Shown here in pieces: positions 7,501-8,403 of a stretch of 8,403 nucleotides of DNA. The stretch covers positions 1-8,403 of the forward strand of contig DASSHC010000117.1 in NCBI GenBank assembly GCA_035693105.1, in the 5' to 3' direction. The stretch's first letter is position 1. Each line of letters opens with the position of its first letter. This DNA is from DASSHC01 sp035693105. GTDB lineage: Bacteria; Chloroflexota; Chloroflexia; Thermomicrobiales; Thermomicrobiaceae. A program made the translations under genes and the position numbers. A model generated the notes under the pieces. The model saw only the letters and a list, made by a program, of their open reading frames with translations, made no database searches and was not told where the DNA came from.

Positions 7501-8403
7501 TGTGCCAGGCGGTCGCTCGCCAGGATGATGTAGTCGCTATCGCGCAGGAAGCCGGCGATGTAGTCGAACTCCTGCTGGTTGGGCCGATCGGCGTAGAGAT
7601 CGAGCGTGATCTGCTTGTAGGCTGCCTGAGGCGGAGGCATGTTGGCCAGCGGCAGCGGCAGCGAGTCGTCCCACCACTCGGCGGTGATGGTCGAGCCGGG
7701 CGGGATGTTGCGGTAGATCCAGTCGGAGGCGGCCAGGTGGGTGTTGGGCTTGGTGTAGATCGACTCGAAGGCCAGCGCCCAGCCGGCGGTGCCGAGCAGC
7801 ACCACGCCGGCCAGGGTGATCGAGACCACCCCACGCCAACTCCGCACCGGCCAGCGCGTGATGAGCCCGGCCAGCAAGCCGCCGGTCAGGATTGCCAGCG
7901 CCGGCACGATCGGTTCCGCGTAGCGCAGATACTTGACTTCGGCGGTCGAGATCAACGCGAAGTAGGGGATGATCCAGCCAAGGAGGATGATTTCGCCCGC
8001 GCGCATTCGGCGACCGCGACGGAGCACGGCCACGAGCGCGACCAGCGCCGTGATGCCAAAGAGCGGCCCCAGCCCCCAATGGATCAGATTGCCCAGCTCG
8101 TAGCGCACCGGGATGGTACCGACGAATTGGCGCGTGTAGGGTAGGTCGGCCGTGCCGTTGGCCATCTTCCACTGGCCGCTGATGTCGTTGAAGAACGCCC
8201 GCGGCTGCCAGAGCGCATACGGCTCGAAGAGGGCGAACGCGACGACCGCCGCCGCCGCGGCCCAGACAAGGCGGCGCAGCGCCAGGACCAGCGAGCGCGG
8301 TCGGCCGTGCTGCCGGTAGGCCAGGAGCAGCGCGGCCGCGACCGGAACGGCGAGCGCGAAGACGCTTACCTTGGTCGCCAGCGCGGCGCCGATCAAGATT
8401 CCG
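4596..8403 (-). CDS. PMT/ArnT-like GT-C glycosyltransferase fused to a DUF2298 (Chlor_Arch_YYY) membrane module; N-terminus outside window
   Basis: The frame is open to the window edge, so the true start is missing; about 1,268 codons are visible. Numbering residue 1 at 8396, there are two modules. Residues 1-365 resemble the C-terminal part of PMT/ArnT-type GT-C transferases: a small-residue helix ending in TKVS (8-11), several membrane helices, KYLRYAEPIVPALAI (155-169), and a soluble tail (about 207-365) with AEWWDDSLP. A linker rich in Pro and Gln follows (about 366-418). Residues 420-1250 form a complete DUF2298 module: GGEKPMEL (553-560), MNYYYYG (584-590), TEFP and ADLHPH (689-704), INSWDMP (744-750), RMNTIFKFY (988-996), then a soluble end with GLPVVLGWDRHE (1151-1162) and YIVVGDVER (1201-1209). 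The catalytic acidic motif expected in the first loop of the transferase would lie off the window. The protein is an integral membrane protein, probably using a lipid-linked sugar donor; that role is inferred from the PMT-like half. The substrate is unknown. The stop overlaps the next gene's start. Confidence 0.85.
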   Translation of the reverse strand, partial: GILIGAALATKVSVFALAVPVAAALLLAYRQHGRPRSLVLALRRLVWAAAAAVVAFALFEPYALWQPRAFFNDISGQWKMANGTADLPYTRQFVGTIPVRYELGNLIHWGLGPLFGITALVALVAVLRRGRRMRAGEIILLGWIIPYFALISTAEVKYLRYAEPIVPALAILTGGLLAGLITRWPVRSWRGVVSITLAGVVLLGTAGWALAFESIYTKPNTHLAASDWIYRNIPPGSTITAEWWDDSLPLPLANMPPPQAAYKQITLDLYADRPNQQEFDYIAGFLRDSDYIILASDRLAQSIPQLPWRYPVASQYYRLLESGQLGYQLVYESEVVPSLGPLHVNDRDADESFTVYDHPHVRIYKKVTPLSRDQLQQRFASAIAQPWYPQRTPPRPTLLLSTPVDQQPAVSDLGWSASWTSHSLVAAAVWLLVITALGLLAIPATTVLFARANRPFADAGWGLARALGILIAGYAVWIAVSLQLVQFRLPDILLVLALTIGSEWLVLRRQVRQGLRELRARWRMVVLSEGLFLAAFAFFLLLRAINPDLWQTFWGGEKPMELSFIQAIARSAHFPPYDPWYAGGAMNYYYYGFYLMAMLWKITGIVPEIAFQLSIATISAMLVSTVFSLAATAGGDLLRTRRVRWLAGAGVCGVVIETFIGNLDAARQLLQRSAAAFDFWQSSRVVDFGITEFPYFTSIWADLHPHAINLPFTVLLLALVYAGIRQGLHRWWFAGTTLVLGSMMVINSWDMPYGLLIVAAAVLTALVRRYGWTWRALGLAPLAWGLTAGGAYLLFRPFFSHFVALVNGVARTSHGTALSQYSLHFGVMLGILGAAGAVVVVANWPRLDPRRRPLASLAGALLGLAGFGVAALALQQHSLGHFILGALVACAAGVAFFALFTGDASLPGPRTLWYAAAAAFALALGLLLPERTTAALLLLPLATGLRLWIGSLDDPAAAIAGIFILGASGITLGADLIYVVDDLNGTPWARMNTIFKFYVESWTLFALAAGLALIWLLFTARLTWSQPLGIVAGARGTHPPVDAATPLRTTQVARMALVVALCFVGLGFLYPIFGTPARLEQRMNGSPTGLTLNGLAWMKGSQLLNSTGQAIDFSGDYAAILWLRQHDHDNSVVLEASIGPYRGNGARIAAGTGLPVVLGWDRHERQQRYQPGIDQRLQDVRTIYAATDTRQKLALLRQYRVRYIVVGDVERWWRMPDGSLYAEPAGLAAFAQMVGSSLRVAFTSGHTTIYEVQPFPSVPPAPAARLQP

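Noticed and set aside
1..8403. Mobile elements, CRISPR arrays, tRNAs and phage or defence genes
   Set aside because: No array-like direct repeats, transposase or integrase motifs, or tRNA-like folds were seen; the genes are tightly packed with only two spacers over 100 nt.

Overview
All genes in this window lie on the minus strand, so the gene order runs from high to low coordinates. The sequence is GC-rich. It joins a bacterial translation operon to two large membrane proteins of the DUF2298 ('Chlor_Arch_YYY') type, a family known mainly from Chloroflexota and archaea. A high-GC Chloroflexota bacterium, perhaps Thermomicrobia-like, is the best guess. This is inferred from gene content, not from any database match.

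Region 1 (8403 to 2266) holds two tandem membrane-protein genes. The first is cut by the window edge. It fuses the C-terminal part of a PMT/ArnT-like GT-C glycosyltransferase (TK-S loop, multi-pass membrane region, extracytoplasmic tail) to a complete DUF2298 module. The second is a stand-alone DUF2298 protein of 777 residues. Its GTG start overlaps the TGA of the first gene in a GTGA, so the two are probably translationally coupled. The two DUF2298 modules share an ordered set of motifs (EKPMEL, NYYY, DLHPH, INSWDMP, RMNT-FK-Y, GLP--GWD-HE, VGD-ER) and are clear paralogues. They probably act together at the membrane in extracytoplasmic glycan or lipid-linked sugar chemistry, but no function can be read directly from sequence.

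Region 2 (2264 to 191) is a translation operon: infC (IF-3), rpmI (L35), rplT (L20) and a SpoU/TrmH-family RNA 2'-O-methyltransferase. A strong sigma-70-like promoter begins one base after the DUF2298 stop codon. The leader of about 70 nt carries a perfect 10-bp GC-rich stem-loop, and infC appears to start at an ATC codon behind a strong Shine-Dalgarno sequence. The infC reading frame runs 95 nt into rpmI, giving an unusually long IF-3 tail. The methyltransferase follows rplT after 9 nt with no visible ribosome-binding site.

Region 3 (190 to 1) is a 123-nt spacer with a candidate -10 box, then a good Shine-Dalgarno sequence and the first 22 codons of what looks like an HU-family DNA-binding protein, cut by the window edge.

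I saw no mobile element, CRISPR array, tRNA, rRNA or phage gene. The best lead for under-described biology is the tandem glycosyltransferase-DUF2298 fusion plus stand-alone DUF2298 pair.
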